From assembly GCA_947447955.1 (NCBI GenBank), contig CANFLS010000015.1:1-58818 (forward strand): a DNA stretch of 58,818 nt, in the 5' to 3' direction. Shown piece by piece: positions 17,572 to 27,201 of this stretch. The stretch is from Flavobacteriales bacterium (GTDB taxonomy: Bacteria > Bacteroidota > Bacteroidia > NS11-12g > UBA955). Within the stretch, counting starts at the first letter, position 1, and each line of letters starts with the position of its first letter. The notes under the pieces were generated by a model. It saw only the letters and a list, made by a program, of their open reading frames with translations, was not told where the DNA came from and ran no database searches. The translations under genes and the position numbers were made by a program.

Positions 17572-18210
17572 ATGAGGGCCCAATTATTTCTCGCTTTCTT
17601 TATAAGCTTGTTACATGGATTTATTCCCAGCCATTGGTTGCCCTTAGCGTCATTGGCGCATAAAATGAAGTGGAATAAGTTTACAACTTATCGCTATGCT
17701 TCTATGGCCGCTTGGGCCCATTCTATTGGAACCATTCTCATAGGATTGGTCATTTATTTTGTTACCAATGGATTTCTTAAGAAATTCAAGAACAGCGCCA
17801 AAACAAACAATGACTTTTTACTCAATTTGCCATTCGAAAAAATAGGGGGAATCATCCTTATATTACTAGGAATTTGGTTTTTATACAGACATTACAAGCA
17901 CCACCATTTTCATTTAGATCCTGTTAATTCAGGGGAACATAAATGGATTTTTGGCACAATCTTGCTATCTATGTTCTTATCGCCATGCATGGAAATTGTA
18001 GGTTACTTTTTCACTTTAGCACCTTCAGGTTTTCCAACCATTATTTCACTGATATTGGTATACGCAATTTCTACATGGATCAGCATCCTAACCGGTGTAT
18101 TCATTGGTTATAACGGCATGAAAAAACTAGATGCCCACAAATGGGAACATAATTCGGGAATCATTACCAGTGCGGTAATTATACTTTCTGGAATTATGCT
18201 TCTATTCTGA
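17572..18210 (+). CDS. Polytopic membrane protein, HupE/UreH/LysE-like
   Basis: 212 aa with about six membrane helices. Early HGFIPSHWLPL, a central His-rich loop (RHYKHHHFHLD) and SPCMEIVGYF resemble nickel/cobalt or UreH/CcdA-type permeases, where His or Cys residues in helices contact metals or thiols. The family match is by pattern only. It is monocistronic: a promoter box lies 7 nt before the start and the rpsA terminator just upstream. It converges on the transporter gene at 18231. Confidence 0.65.
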   Translation: MRAQLFLAFFISLLHGFIPSHWLPLASLAHKMKWNKFTTYRYASMAAWAHSIGTILIGLVIYFVTNGFLKKFKNSAKTNNDFLLNLPFEKIGGIILILLGIWFLYRHYKHHHFHLDPVNSGEHKWIFGTILLSMFLSPCMEIVGYFFTLAPSGFPTIISLILVYAISTWISILTGVFIGYNGMKKLDAHKWEHNSGIITSAVIILSGIMLLF

Positions 18211-18230
18211 GAAATTCAATCTCGAATTAC

Positions 18231-18965
18231 TTAATTTTCTTTCCCTAGGTAGCTGTCAATGATACCATGCACAAAATAGAGCAGGGGCAACAACACAACC
18301 GACATAATGAGCTTATAGATGTAATTGATAGTTCCAATGGCCATTACTTGCTTGAAGGAAAATATCCCTCCGATATAAAAAGCGATAATTAACACCACAT
18401 AACTGTCAATAAATTGACTCACAACGGTACTTCCTGTTGCCCGTAACCAAATAAATTTGTTGTTTGTTTTGTCCTTGATTTTGGTAAAAATGAAGGCATC
18501 TACCATTTGACCTACCAAAAAGGCCACCAACGATCCAATGATAATCATCAAGCCCGCACCAAAAACGGAATTGTAGGCAGTCGACATATCCGCTATTCCT
18601 TTCTTGCTTCCAGACCCTATCCAAAAGTCGGCACCGTTCAATCCCATTGCCACCCTCACCATAACAAAAGAATAAATGAGCATAATTACCGTCAAATACG
18701 ACAATTTGCGAACTCCCTCTTTTCCAAAGTATTCGTTGATGATGTCTGTCATGATAAATACAAAAGGCCAAAGAATAACACCGGCGGTCATGTTAAAGCT
18801 ATTGGTTTCTCCAAATAAAGTGATTTTGACTGGATTAAATCCAAGAGTGGCTTCTAACGAAAATATTTTGGCACCTATAAATTCAGCAACAATGGCATTG
18901 GTTAAGAAAAAAGTACCTAAAATAAGAAAGAGTTTGTTTTTGCGTTTATCAAATTCGGCAGACAT
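18231..18965 (-). CDS. Queuosine precursor transporter (VUT/YhhQ family)
   Basis: 244 aa, six or more membrane helices. The opening LFLILGTFFLTNAIVAEFIGAKI and the DIINEYFGKEGVRKL loop, then VGQMVDAFIF and the RATGSTVVSQFIDSYVV segment, are typical of DUF165/VUT proteins. E. coli YhhQ imports queuosine precursors, and most members are annotated accordingly. No que genes are nearby. The ATG lies 5 nt after a TAGTTTTG promoter box, so the mRNA is likely leaderless. Confidence 0.9.
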   Translation of the reverse strand: MSAEFDKRKNKLFLILGTFFLTNAIVAEFIGAKIFSLEATLGFNPVKITLFGETNSFNMTAGVILWPFVFIMTDIINEYFGKEGVRKLSYLTVIMLIYSFVMVRVAMGLNGADFWIGSGSKKGIADMSTAYNSVFGAGLMIIIGSLVAFLVGQMVDAFIFTKIKDKTNNKFIWLRATGSTVVSQFIDSYVVLIIAFYIGGIFSFKQVMAIGTINYIYKLIMSVVLLPLLYFVHGIIDSYLGKEN

Positions 18966-18970
18966 AATTC

Positions 18971-18978
18971 CAAAACTA
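18971..18978 (-). promoter_or_regulatory. -7 promoter element (TAGTTTTG) of the VUT transporter gene
   Basis: Exact TAnnTTTG on the minus strand; the start codon follows after 5 nt. Confidence 0.55.
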
Positions 18979-19056
18979 ATTCAAAATAGACACACTAAAA
19001 AATGTGTAAAACCCTTTTTATTTAATATTTCAACAATATTTAACTTGCAAGAGTAA

Positions 19057-20097
19057 ATGAAATTCATTTTTAACAAACACATATTGACAATATGTTTCTT
19101 GACATTGTTTCATCAAACAATTGCTGCACAGCCTGGTTCATCAGAAAATCAGTTGGTAAAAAAAGGCATGCAACAGCAGCAAGACAACGATTATTCTAAT
19201 GCCATTAAAACCTATGATCAGTTAATTTCTATTGCGCCTCAAAATGCAAATTATTGGTATAATAGAGGAGTGGTTAAGTTGCAAGTGAAAAACTATGGAG
19301 ACGCAGTTGTTGATTTAAACAAAGCCATTTATTTAGATACTGCAATTATTGAGGCTTATTACAACCGACATTTGGCGTATAAATTCACTTCGAACTTCCA
19401 ATTTGCCTTGGCCGATATTTCTCATTATTTGATTGCTTTTCCTAATGATGCAGAATCGCACAAATCTCGATATGCACTTTCACTTCAAATGAAGGAATAT
19501 GAATATGCAGAATTGGATGCTGTTTGGATGGTGAAAAATAACATTGGAAGCGATACCGTAAAAATTCAACTGCTTTCTATTTATGATGCCCAAAAGAAAA
19601 GCAAAGACAAGTTCAATTTTCTAAATTATGAGATTACTCAAAATCCAGAAAATTCAAAAATGTACTATTTCAGAGCGGTTTGCTTGCATGAAATGGAGAA
19701 ATATTCCCAGTCAAATACGGATATAGATAGGTTTTTATTGTCAGAACCTAAAAATGTAGATGCATTAAAATTAAAGTTCGATAATTGCTTTTTTTCTAAG
19801 GACTTTGATCTGGCAGTTAAAATTATAGAAGAACTCATCGACGATAATCCCTCAAACGGAACCTACTTGGCCGATTACGGACATGTTTTGTTACAAACCA
19901 AAAAGTGGAAAGATGCCGAAAAGAAATTCACCCATGCAATTAAAATGAAAACGGGTAATTTATCTTACGTATATTTGGGAAGAGGAATAGCAAGGTTCAA
20001 TTTAGGAAAATTGGGTTTGGCTTGCCAGGATTGGGATAGGAGTTTATTGATGGGCGAGAAAAATGCAGCCATCTACATTGAAAAACATTGTAAGTAA
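19057..20097 (+). CDS. Exported TPR-repeat protein
   Basis: 346 aa with a signal peptide (ILTICFLTLFHQTIAAQ, cleavage near AAQ). The mature part is built of TPR motifs: NAIKTYDQLISIAPQNANYWYNRG, DAVVDLNKAIYLDTAIIEAY and later DAEKKFTHAIKMKTG. TPR arrays act as protein-binding scaffolds; the partner is unknown. The lytic transglycosylase gene starts 5 nt later, so the pair is probably an operon and a role at the cell envelope is likely by context. Confidence 0.82.
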   Translation: MKFIFNKHILTICFLTLFHQTIAAQPGSSENQLVKKGMQQQQDNDYSNAIKTYDQLISIAPQNANYWYNRGVVKLQVKNYGDAVVDLNKAIYLDTAIIEAYYNRHLAYKFTSNFQFALADISHYLIAFPNDAESHKSRYALSLQMKEYEYAELDAVWMVKNNIGSDTVKIQLLSIYDAQKKSKDKFNFLNYEITQNPENSKMYYFRAVCLHEMEKYSQSNTDIDRFLLSEPKNVDALKLKFDNCFFSKDFDLAVKIIEELIDDNPSNGTYLADYGHVLLQTKKWKDAEKKFTHAIKMKTGNLSYVYLGRGIARFNLGKLGLACQDWDRSLLMGEKNAAIYIEKHCK

Positions 20098-20102
20098 GAG
20101 AT

Positions 20103-21083
20103 ATGAAGAGAATTATTAAGTCTATTTTGTTTGGAGGGATATTTTCAGGATTGATGTTGTCCTTTACGTCTGGAAATAATCCGTCGAGAGTAATTACAGA
20201 AAGAAACACCAATTTCACATTTAAAAACGATAGTCATTATATTATTAATGCCGACACATTCCATTTTTTGTCGATTGAAGATGATTCAAATGCAGTTGAC
20301 TTTTTGAGTTCGCCAAATGTGGTATTTTGGATGAGGGACATTTTGTTGTCGGCAGATTCGTTTTTGGTGGTGAATCAAACCACCCGACAGGTAATAGATG
20401 TGGTACATAAAGATGCAATCCAAAAGATTGATAGGAGTCAAAATTTAACCACGCTAGGATCTTTATATGCAATGAAACATTCAGTTCCCTCAAATCATAA
20501 AATAAAGTTTGTAAGGGGCCGTAAAGAGTTTTTTAATTATTCTGTGGTGGGACCAAAGCTAAAAATTGCAAATTCGGTTTTTGAATCTGTAGGTGTAAAT
20601 CCTATGGTATCACAATTGCTATTGTTGATTGAAAGTCCTAGCAACCACAAAGGAGTTTCACAATCTGGAGCGGCGGGTCATTTTCAGATTATGCCATCGG
20701 TTGCCAGAAAGTACGGATTAAGAATCAGTAAAGGGGTAGATGATCGTTTAATTTTTAGCAAAAGTGCTTATGCAGCTGCGAGGTTGGTAAAGGAATATTG
20801 TGTCCCTCAAGCAAAAAGAATTTGTATTAAAAACAACATCGAGTTTAATACGGATGCATTGTGGTTTAATTTACTTGTTTTGCATATTTACAATGCGGGA
20901 GCAGGAACTGTTGCCACGGCGGTAAAACACAACGAAAATGGCATAGACGGAAATGATTTGATCAAAAGATTGTGGCATACAAATGTGGGTGCATTCCAAA
21001 ATAGTTCTCAAAACTATTCTCAGGTATGCTTGGCAAGCTATCTTGGCTATAAAGAATTTTTAAAATCGAACATTGGAAAGTGA
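20103..21083 (+). CDS. Lytic transglycosylase (SLT domain, MltD-like)
   Basis: 326 aa. A hydrophobic N-terminal segment (SILFGGIFSGLMLSF) serves as export signal. The SLT fold occupies about residues 155-310: catalytic Glu at E177 in LLLLIESPSNH, then SGAAGHFQIMPSVARKYGL and LHIYNAGAGTV. It cleaves the MurNAc-GlcNAc bond of peptidoglycan, forming 1,6-anhydro ends. No LysM domain is seen. It is coupled to the TPR gene upstream. An intergenic AT-rich stretch without clear signals precedes the act promoter. Confidence 0.88.
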   Translation: MKRIIKSILFGGIFSGLMLSFTSGNNPSRVITERNTNFTFKNDSHYIINADTFHFLSIEDDSNAVDFLSSPNVVFWMRDILLSADSFLVVNQTTRQVIDVVHKDAIQKIDRSQNLTTLGSLYAMKHSVPSNHKIKFVRGRKEFFNYSVVGPKLKIANSVFESVGVNPMVSQLLLLIESPSNHKGVSQSGAAGHFQIMPSVARKYGLRISKGVDDRLIFSKSAYAAARLVKEYCVPQAKRICIKNNIEFNTDALWFNLLVLHIYNAGAGTVATAVKHNENGIDGNDLIKRLWHTNVGAFQNSSQNYSQVCLASYLGYKEFLKSNIGK

Positions 21084-21300
21084 TTTTTATCATGTTTTCA
21101 TGCAGTATTCAGTACAATTGTTCATTAATTCCACTGTAGATAAAGCGAAAAGTGTATCGAAAAATACACATTTTATAAATTACCACAAAAAGTTGTTTTG
21201 TGTAAATAGTAGAATTTCAATCATATATTGATATAATTTAGATAGATTTCAAATTGCAAATGATGTTAACAAAATGTTTTATGTGGAGCGATTCACTATC

Positions 21301-21308
21301 TATATTTG
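21301..21308 (+). promoter_or_regulatory. -7 promoter element (TATATTTG) of the act operon
   Basis: Exact TAnnTTTG match. It lies downstream of the in-frame ATG at 21274, so translation must begin later, at ATG 21337. Confidence 0.6.
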
Positions 21309-21336
21309 CGACGCGATTAAAGATTTCGTAAAAGAC

Positions 21337-22653
21337 ATGAGTATAAATCGATTCAAATTTTGGGCGTTGGCAGCGCTTTTAGCTGTTTCAGTACCAAGTT
21401 TTGCGCAAGACAAGCCAAATGCCGATGAAGGTAAAAAGCTTTATGAAGCAAACAACTGTGGCAGCTGTCATGCATTAGACAAGAAAGTTGTAGGTCCAGC
21501 ATTGCGTGGCGTGGACACTAGGAGAACAAACGAGTGGATTATCCAATGGGTAAGAAACAACAAAAAATTTAGAGAGAGTGGCGATCCAGATGCAAACAAA
21601 TTGTATCAGGAATACGGTGGTGCTGCAATGAACATTTTCGAAAACTTGACACCTGCTCAAGTTTTGAATATTGTTGAGTACATCAAAACCGCACCAGCTC
21701 CTGCAGCAAACAAAGGACCAGTTGTTGATCCTAACGCTTCTGCAGACAAGGAAGACCCTACAACTAAATACATTTTGTTGATTCTTGTTGCTGTTTTTGG
21801 AATTATTCTATTTGTTTTGGCAAAAGTAAACAAAACGCTAAAGCGTGTTGCTGCCGATAAAAATCCAGAAGATTTTGACGACATGCACGTTGACAACCGC
21901 AAGTTCTACCAAAAAGTGCTTCCTAGCGTTTTGGCAAATATGAACCCAACCGTATTGGCAATCTTCACTGTATTGGCAATTGGCGTACCAGGTTCATATT
22001 ATGGATATAAATTTGCCATTACCGAAGTAGGTGTTCAAAAAGGATATGCCCCAACTCAACCAATTGCATTCTCTCACAAATTACATGGAGGTGACTTGAA
22101 AATTGATTGTAAATATTGTCACTCAACAGTTGAAGAAAGTAAGAGTGCAAGTATCCCTGCATTGAATACTTGTATGAACTGTCACAAAGGTGTTCAGTTA
22201 ACAGACAAATACAACGGAGAAATTTCTCCAGAAATCAAAAAGATCTATAAAGCTTTGGATTATAATCCTGAAGCGAAACCAGGTGAAGAGTATGGTAAAA
22301 ATCCTTCTCCAGTTCGTTGGGTTAGAATTCACAATCTACCAGATCACGCTGTGTTTAATCACTCACAACACGTTAAAGTTGGTAAATTACAGTGTCAAAA
22401 CTGTCACGGACCAATTGAAAAAATGGAAAAGGTTCAACAATGGAACAATTTACAAATGGGTTGGTGTATTGATTGTCACAGAAACACTGGAATTGATGTA
22501 GCAAATAATAATTATTATTTAGCATTACACGATAAAGCGAAAAAAGATATTAAAGCTAACAGTAACCACAGCCAATATTTTGGTCCAGATGGTAAGGTGA
22601 AAATCACGCCTGCAATGAATGGTGGTTTAGAGTGTGCAAAATGTCATTATTAA
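21337..22653 (+). CDS. actA: Alternative complex III multiheme cytochrome c subunit ActA
   Basis: 438 aa electron-transfer subunit of the quinol-oxidising membrane complex ACIII. A signal peptide (AALLAVSVPSFAQ) leads to a class-I-like cytochrome domain with CGSCH at residues 41-45. Two hydrophobic helices follow (residues ~140-165 and ~195-225), then a multiheme domain with CKYCH, CMNCH, CQNCH, CIDCH and CAKCH. Six CXXCH motifs are present in total. The ATG at 21337 is chosen because the promoter box lies upstream of it and the signal peptide begins there. First gene of actABCDEF. Confidence 0.93.
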   Translation: MSINRFKFWALAALLAVSVPSFAQDKPNADEGKKLYEANNCGSCHALDKKVVGPALRGVDTRRTNEWIIQWVRNNKKFRESGDPDANKLYQEYGGAAMNIFENLTPAQVLNIVEYIKTAPAPAANKGPVVDPNASADKEDPTTKYILLILVAVFGIILFVLAKVNKTLKRVAADKNPEDFDDMHVDNRKFYQKVLPSVLANMNPTVLAIFTVLAIGVPGSYYGYKFAITEVGVQKGYAPTQPIAFSHKLHGGDLKIDCKYCHSTVEESKSASIPALNTCMNCHKGVQLTDKYNGEISPEIKKIYKALDYNPEAKPGEEYGKNPSPVRWVRIHNLPDHAVFNHSQHVKVGKLQCQNCHGPIEKMEKVQQWNNLQMGWCIDCHRNTGIDVANNNYYLALHDKAKKDIKANSNHSQYFGPDGKVKITPAMNGGLECAKCHY

Positions 22654-22674
22654 TAACTATTAAAAAAACAAATC

Positions 22675-25600
22675 ATGTCAAATAATATAAAATATTGGAA
22701 AGGCGAAGAGGAGTTAAACAGAGATGCAAGTTTTATTGCAGCTCAAAAAAATGAGTTTAACGAAGCATTGCCCTTAGAGGAAGTATTATCGGAAGATGGA
22801 TTTGAATTAAATTCTAATCGTCGTGATTTCCTTAAGTATTTTGGATTTAGCGTAACAGCTGTAACATTAGCTGCATGTTATAAAACAAAAGTAAGGCATG
22901 CCGTGCCTTATTTAGTGAAGCCAGAAGATATTACACCAGGTGTAGCAAACTATTTCCGTTCAACTTGTGGAGGTTGCTCTGTAAGTTGCGGTATTGAAGT
23001 AAAAGTGAGAGAAGGTCGTCCAATTAAAGTAGACGGTAACCCTGACTCTGTTATATCAAACGGTGGATTGTGTGCATCAGGTCAAGCTTCTATCTTGTCG
23101 CTTTACGATACTGAAAGATTGGCAAACCCATTATCTAAAGGTGCTGAAGTTACAGATTGGACAAAAATGGATGCTGATATCGTGGCTGAATTGAAAAAAA
23201 TCCAAACTGCAGGTGGTAAAATTGCCTTGGTATCTGGATCTATCAATAGTCCTTCAACATTAAAAGCAATTGAAGCATTCAAAACAGTATATCCAACTAC
23301 AGAACATGTATCTTATGATGCTGTATCTTACAACGGTATGTTGAATGCAAACCTTGCAGATTTTGGAAAACGCGCATTGCCACGTTACAACTTTGAAAAA
23401 GCAAAAACTGTAGTAAGTTTTGGTGCTGATTTCTTAGGTACTTGGTTGTCGCCGGTTGAATTTACCAAAGGTTATACAAAACACAGAATTCCAACTGTAG
23501 AAGGTGGAATGTCTATCCATATCCAATTCGAAAGTTCATTGAGCATGACCGGTACTAATGCCGATTATCGTTTCCCAATGCAATCTTCTAGAGAATTGGC
23601 TTATGTAACAACTTTATACAATGCAATTGCCCGTGCTTCTGGAGCTAAAGAAGTTGCAGTTCCTACCAATTCTGAATTGGCAGGTAACTCAATTGAAAAA
23701 GCATCAAAAGCTTTGTTGGCGCAAAAAGGAAGTTCAATCGTAATCTCTGGAAGCAACAATGTTGAAGTTCAAAAAGTAATCAATGCAATCAACGCTTTAT
23801 TGAATAACTATGGTTCAACCATCGATATGGTGAATTCTAGTAACCAATTCAAAGGCGACGATACTGCAATGAACAATACTTTGAATGGTTTGAAAAATGG
23901 ATCTATTGCGGCTGTAATTTTCTACAACGCAAATCCAGTATTTAACCATAACAAAGAATGGTCAGTTGCAATTTCAAAAGCAAAATTGTCTGTTTCTTTC
24001 TCTCAAAGCAAAGATGAAACAGCAGCAGTTTGTGGTTACGTTTGTCCTGATAACCACTACTTAGAAAGTTGGTCTGATGCTGAACCAGTAAACGGAGTAT
24101 TCCACTTTACTCAGCCTACCATTTCTAACGTATTCAACACACGTCAAGCACAAGAGTCGTTGTTGAGTTGGGCTAACGCACTTCCTTCAACAGATGGCGA
24201 TTCATTGAAATCAAAAGGTATCCTTTCTCAAAAACCTCATGCAGCAGCGTTCTACTTGTTTATCAAAAACAACTGGATGGCTAAATTTGGTTCAGACGAA
24301 GCTTTCAACAAAGTGTTGGAAATGGGTATCTACCAAGAAGCTCCTTTGGCTTCAGTTTCAGCTTATGCAGGTAACCTTGCATCAGTTGCAGAAGCTGCTA
24401 TGAAATCATCTAAATCTACAGGAATTGATTTGGTACTTTACCAGTCAGTGGGTATGAGAGATGGTGCTAGCGGAAATAACCCTTGGTTATACGAATTACC
24501 AGATTCAGTAAGTAAAGTTTGTTGGGATAACTACGTAGCTCTTCCAAAATCATTGGCTGAGAAATTAGGAATCGCTGAAGACGATACTGTAAATATTGAA
24601 GTAAACGGAAATAAATTAAGCAACGTTCCTGCATTAATTCAACCAGGTCAAGCAAACAATACTGTTTCTTTGGCAGTTGGATTTGGACGTACACACGCTG
24701 GTAAAGTTGGTGGTTCTGTTGAAAAAGGATTCAAATCAGTGGGTGTGAATGCATTCAACTTTGTTAATCCTACAGATCGTAGCTACGTGATTGGTGATGT
24801 TAAAATTACCAAAGGTGACGAAACGTATCACTTGGCACAAACTCAAACGCATCATAGTATTGAGGGACGTGACATTGTTCGTGAATCAACTTTTGCAGCT
24901 TGGCAAAAAAATCCAAAAGCTGGAAACGACAAAGCAAAAACACACGTTTATACGATTTGGGAAAAACGCGATTACCGCAAAGATGGTTCTCCAAACCATT
25001 TGTGGGCAATGGCAATTGACTTGAATGCTTGTACTGGTTGTGGATCTTGCGTAGTAAGTTGTTCAATTGAAAACAACGTTCCAGTTGTAGGTCGCGATGA
25101 AATTCGTTTGCGTCGTGAAATGCATTGGATTCGTATTGACCGTTACTATTCTTTTGCAAACACACACAAAGATCAATTTGAAGGTGCTAACTATATTACC
25201 CGTGAAAAACAAATTGCGGAAGTAGATAGTCATGACAAAGGTGAATATGCTCATTGGGAGAATGTAAATGTGATTCATCAGCCTATGATGTGTCAACATT
25301 GCGCAGCTGCTCCTTGTGAATCAGTTTGTCCTGTATTGGCAACCACACATAGTTCTGAAGGTTTGAACCAAATGACATATAACCGTTGTATTGGTACTAA
25401 ATATTGTGGAAACAACTGTCCTTATAAAGTACGTCGTTTCAACTGGTTTAGATACAACGACAATGACGCATTTGATTTCCACTTCAACAATCCATTGGGT
25501 AAAATGGTAATCAACCCTGACGTAACAGTTAGAACCCGTGGTGTGATGGAAAAATGTTCATTCTGTGTTCAACGTATCCAAGAAGGTAAATTGAAAGCAA

Positions 25601-25815
25601 AACGTGATGGCAAATCTCCACAAGAAGTAGAAGTGAAAACAGCTTGTCAAAAAGCTTGTCCTTCAAACGCTATTGTATTTGGTGATTTACACAACGAAAA
25701 TAGTGAAGTGAGCAAATTATATAAAAACGAAAGAGGATTTGGTGTATTGGAAGAATTGAACGTTCAATCTTCTGTAATGTACATGACAAAGATTCGTAAT
25801 ACTGAAAACATTTAA
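22675..25815 (+). CDS. actB: Alternative complex III iron-sulfur/molybdopterin-like subunit ActB
   Basis: 1046 aa. The N-terminus has a twin-arginine motif (SNRRDFLK) with a hydrophobic stretch ending LAAC, so export by Tat and possibly lipidation. About residues 55-760 form the molybdopterin-oxidoreductase-like B1 domain, which in ACIII carries no molybdenum cofactor. The B2 domain (from about 780) carries four Fe-S cysteine clusters: CTGCGSCVVSC, CQHCAAAPCESVCP, CIGTKYCGNNCP and CSFCVQRI with CQKACP. It passes electrons from quinol toward ActA. Confidence 0.95.
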   Translation: MSNNIKYWKGEEELNRDASFIAAQKNEFNEALPLEEVLSEDGFELNSNRRDFLKYFGFSVTAVTLAACYKTKVRHAVPYLVKPEDITPGVANYFRSTCGGCSVSCGIEVKVREGRPIKVDGNPDSVISNGGLCASGQASILSLYDTERLANPLSKGAEVTDWTKMDADIVAELKKIQTAGGKIALVSGSINSPSTLKAIEAFKTVYPTTEHVSYDAVSYNGMLNANLADFGKRALPRYNFEKAKTVVSFGADFLGTWLSPVEFTKGYTKHRIPTVEGGMSIHIQFESSLSMTGTNADYRFPMQSSRELAYVTTLYNAIARASGAKEVAVPTNSELAGNSIEKASKALLAQKGSSIVISGSNNVEVQKVINAINALLNNYGSTIDMVNSSNQFKGDDTAMNNTLNGLKNGSIAAVIFYNANPVFNHNKEWSVAISKAKLSVSFSQSKDETAAVCGYVCPDNHYLESWSDAEPVNGVFHFTQPTISNVFNTRQAQESLLSWANALPSTDGDSLKSKGILSQKPHAAAFYLFIKNNWMAKFGSDEAFNKVLEMGIYQEAPLASVSAYAGNLASVAEAAMKSSKSTGIDLVLYQSVGMRDGASGNNPWLYELPDSVSKVCWDNYVALPKSLAEKLGIAEDDTVNIEVNGNKLSNVPALIQPGQANNTVSLAVGFGRTHAGKVGGSVEKGFKSVGVNAFNFVNPTDRSYVIGDVKITKGDETYHLAQTQTHHSIEGRDIVRESTFAAWQKNPKAGNDKAKTHVYTIWEKRDYRKDGSPNHLWAMAIDLNACTGCGSCVVSCSIENNVPVVGRDEIRLRREMHWIRIDRYYSFANTHKDQFEGANYITREKQIAEVDSHDKGEYAHWENVNVIHQPMMCQHCAAAPCESVCPVLATTHSSEGLNQMTYNRCIGTKYCGNNCPYKVRRFNWFRYNDNDAFDFHFNNPLGKMVINPDVTVRTRGVMEKCSFCVQRIQEGKLKAKRDGKSPQEVEVKTACQKACPSNAIVFGDLHNENSEVSKLYKNERGFGVLEELNVQSSVMYMTKIRNTENI

Positions 25816-25832
25816 CCCCAAAAGCAAAAGGA

Positions 25833-27182
25833 ATGATACACGATTCATTAATAAGGGAAAGATTGGTAACCGGCGACAAAACTGCGGCCGACGTTACCCG
25901 CGACATTGCGCGTCCCATTTTAAATCAACCTACCAAATCTTGGAAAATTGGATTTACATTATCCCTAATTTTCTTAGGAATATTTGGTATCAGTTTATTT
26001 AACACAATTTGGACAGGTATTGGTGTTTGGAACATTAATAAAACAGTTATGTGGGGTTGGGATATTACCAACTTCGTATTCTGGGTAGGTATTGGTCACG
26101 CGGGAACTTTGATTTCTGCAGTGTTATTACTATTCAGACAAAAATGGAGAATGTCTATTAACCGTTCTGCAGAAGCAATGACAATCTTTGCCGTTGTTTG
26201 TGCTGCTATGTTCCCTGTATTCCACATGGGACGTGTTTGGGTAGGTTATTGGGCTTTGCCATTGCCAAATGCTTTTGGTTCTTTATGGGTTAACTTTAAC
26301 TCGCCATTGTTGTGGGACGTATTTGCGATCTCTACATACTTTAGCGTATCGTTGTTGTTTTGGTATATTGGTTTAATTCCTGATATCGCTACAATTCGTG
26401 ATAAAGTAAAAACAAAAACAGCTAAATTTTGGTATGGTTTCTTCTCAATGGGTTGGACAGGTTCTACAAGAACTTGGGCTCGTTATGAATTGATCTCTTT
26501 GATTTTGGCTGGTTTAAGTACGCCTTTGGTACTTTCTGTACACACCATTGTATCCACTGACTTTGCTACATCTATTGTACCAGGTTGGCATACAACAATC
26601 TTCCCTCCATATTTCGTTGCCGGTGCAATCTTCTCTGGTTTCGGTATGGTTGCTACATTGTTGGTTGTGGCTAGAAAAGTAATGAACTACGAAAACTACA
26701 TTACAATTGGACACTTAGAAGCGATGACAAAAATTATCATGGTAACTGGTTCTATTGTAGGTATTGCATATTTAACAGAATTCTTTATTGCTTGGTATTC
26801 AGGTGTTGAATACGAACAATACGCTTTCATTAACCGTGCTACTGGACCATATTGGTGGGCTTATTGGAGTATGATGAGTTGTAACCTTCTTGCACCTCAA
26901 GTATTTTGGTTCAAATGGGCTAGAACTACACCTTGGTTTATCTTTATCATGAGTATCGTGGTAAACGTAGGTATGTGGTTTGAGCGTTTTGTAATCATTG
27001 TAACTTCATTGCACCGTGATTATTTGCCAAGTAGCTGGGTTATGTATTCAGGATCATTAACGGAAATAGGCTTGTTCTTGGGTACTTTTGGTATCTTCTT
27101 TACTTGCTTCTTCCTATTTGCTAAGTATATGCCAGTAATCAACATGGCTGAAGTTAAATCAATTTTGCGTAACCGCGAATAA
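25833..27182 (+). CDS. actC: Alternative complex III membrane subunit ActC (NrfD-like)
   Basis: 449 aa NrfD/PsrC-type integral membrane protein with about ten helices. ACIII has two such subunits (ActC, ActF); ActC is the one associated with quinol oxidation. Long conserved stretches such as WGWDITNFVFWVGIGHAGT and SVHTIVSTDFATSIVPGWH are seen. The start is 17 nt after actB, in operon order B-C. No SD at a useful distance (AAGGA abuts the ATG). Confidence 0.94.
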   Translation: MIHDSLIRERLVTGDKTAADVTRDIARPILNQPTKSWKIGFTLSLIFLGIFGISLFNTIWTGIGVWNINKTVMWGWDITNFVFWVGIGHAGTLISAVLLLFRQKWRMSINRSAEAMTIFAVVCAAMFPVFHMGRVWVGYWALPLPNAFGSLWVNFNSPLLWDVFAISTYFSVSLLFWYIGLIPDIATIRDKVKTKTAKFWYGFFSMGWTGSTRTWARYELISLILAGLSTPLVLSVHTIVSTDFATSIVPGWHTTIFPPYFVAGAIFSGFGMVATLLVVARKVMNYENYITIGHLEAMTKIIMVTGSIVGIAYLTEFFIAWYSGVEYEQYAFINRATGPYWWAYWSMMSCNLLAPQVFWFKWARTTPWFIFIMSIVVNVGMWFERFVIIVTSLHRDYLPSSWVMYSGSLTEIGLFLGTFGIFFTCFFLFAKYMPVINMAEVKSILRNRE

Positions 27183-27201
27183 TCGATAGGAGATTCATAA
27201 A

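Noticed and set aside
18163-18179. Hairpin ATTACC/GGTAAT near the end of the 17572 gene as a fifth embedded terminator
   Set aside because: The stem is only 6 bp and no T tract follows on either strand.
21274-21336. Upstream ATG start for actA
   Set aside because: It precedes the TATATTTG promoter box, and the signal peptide begins at the later ATG.
24806-25165. Minus-strand frame within actB
   Set aside because: It is antisense to the conserved Fe-S domain of actB, with no signals of its own.
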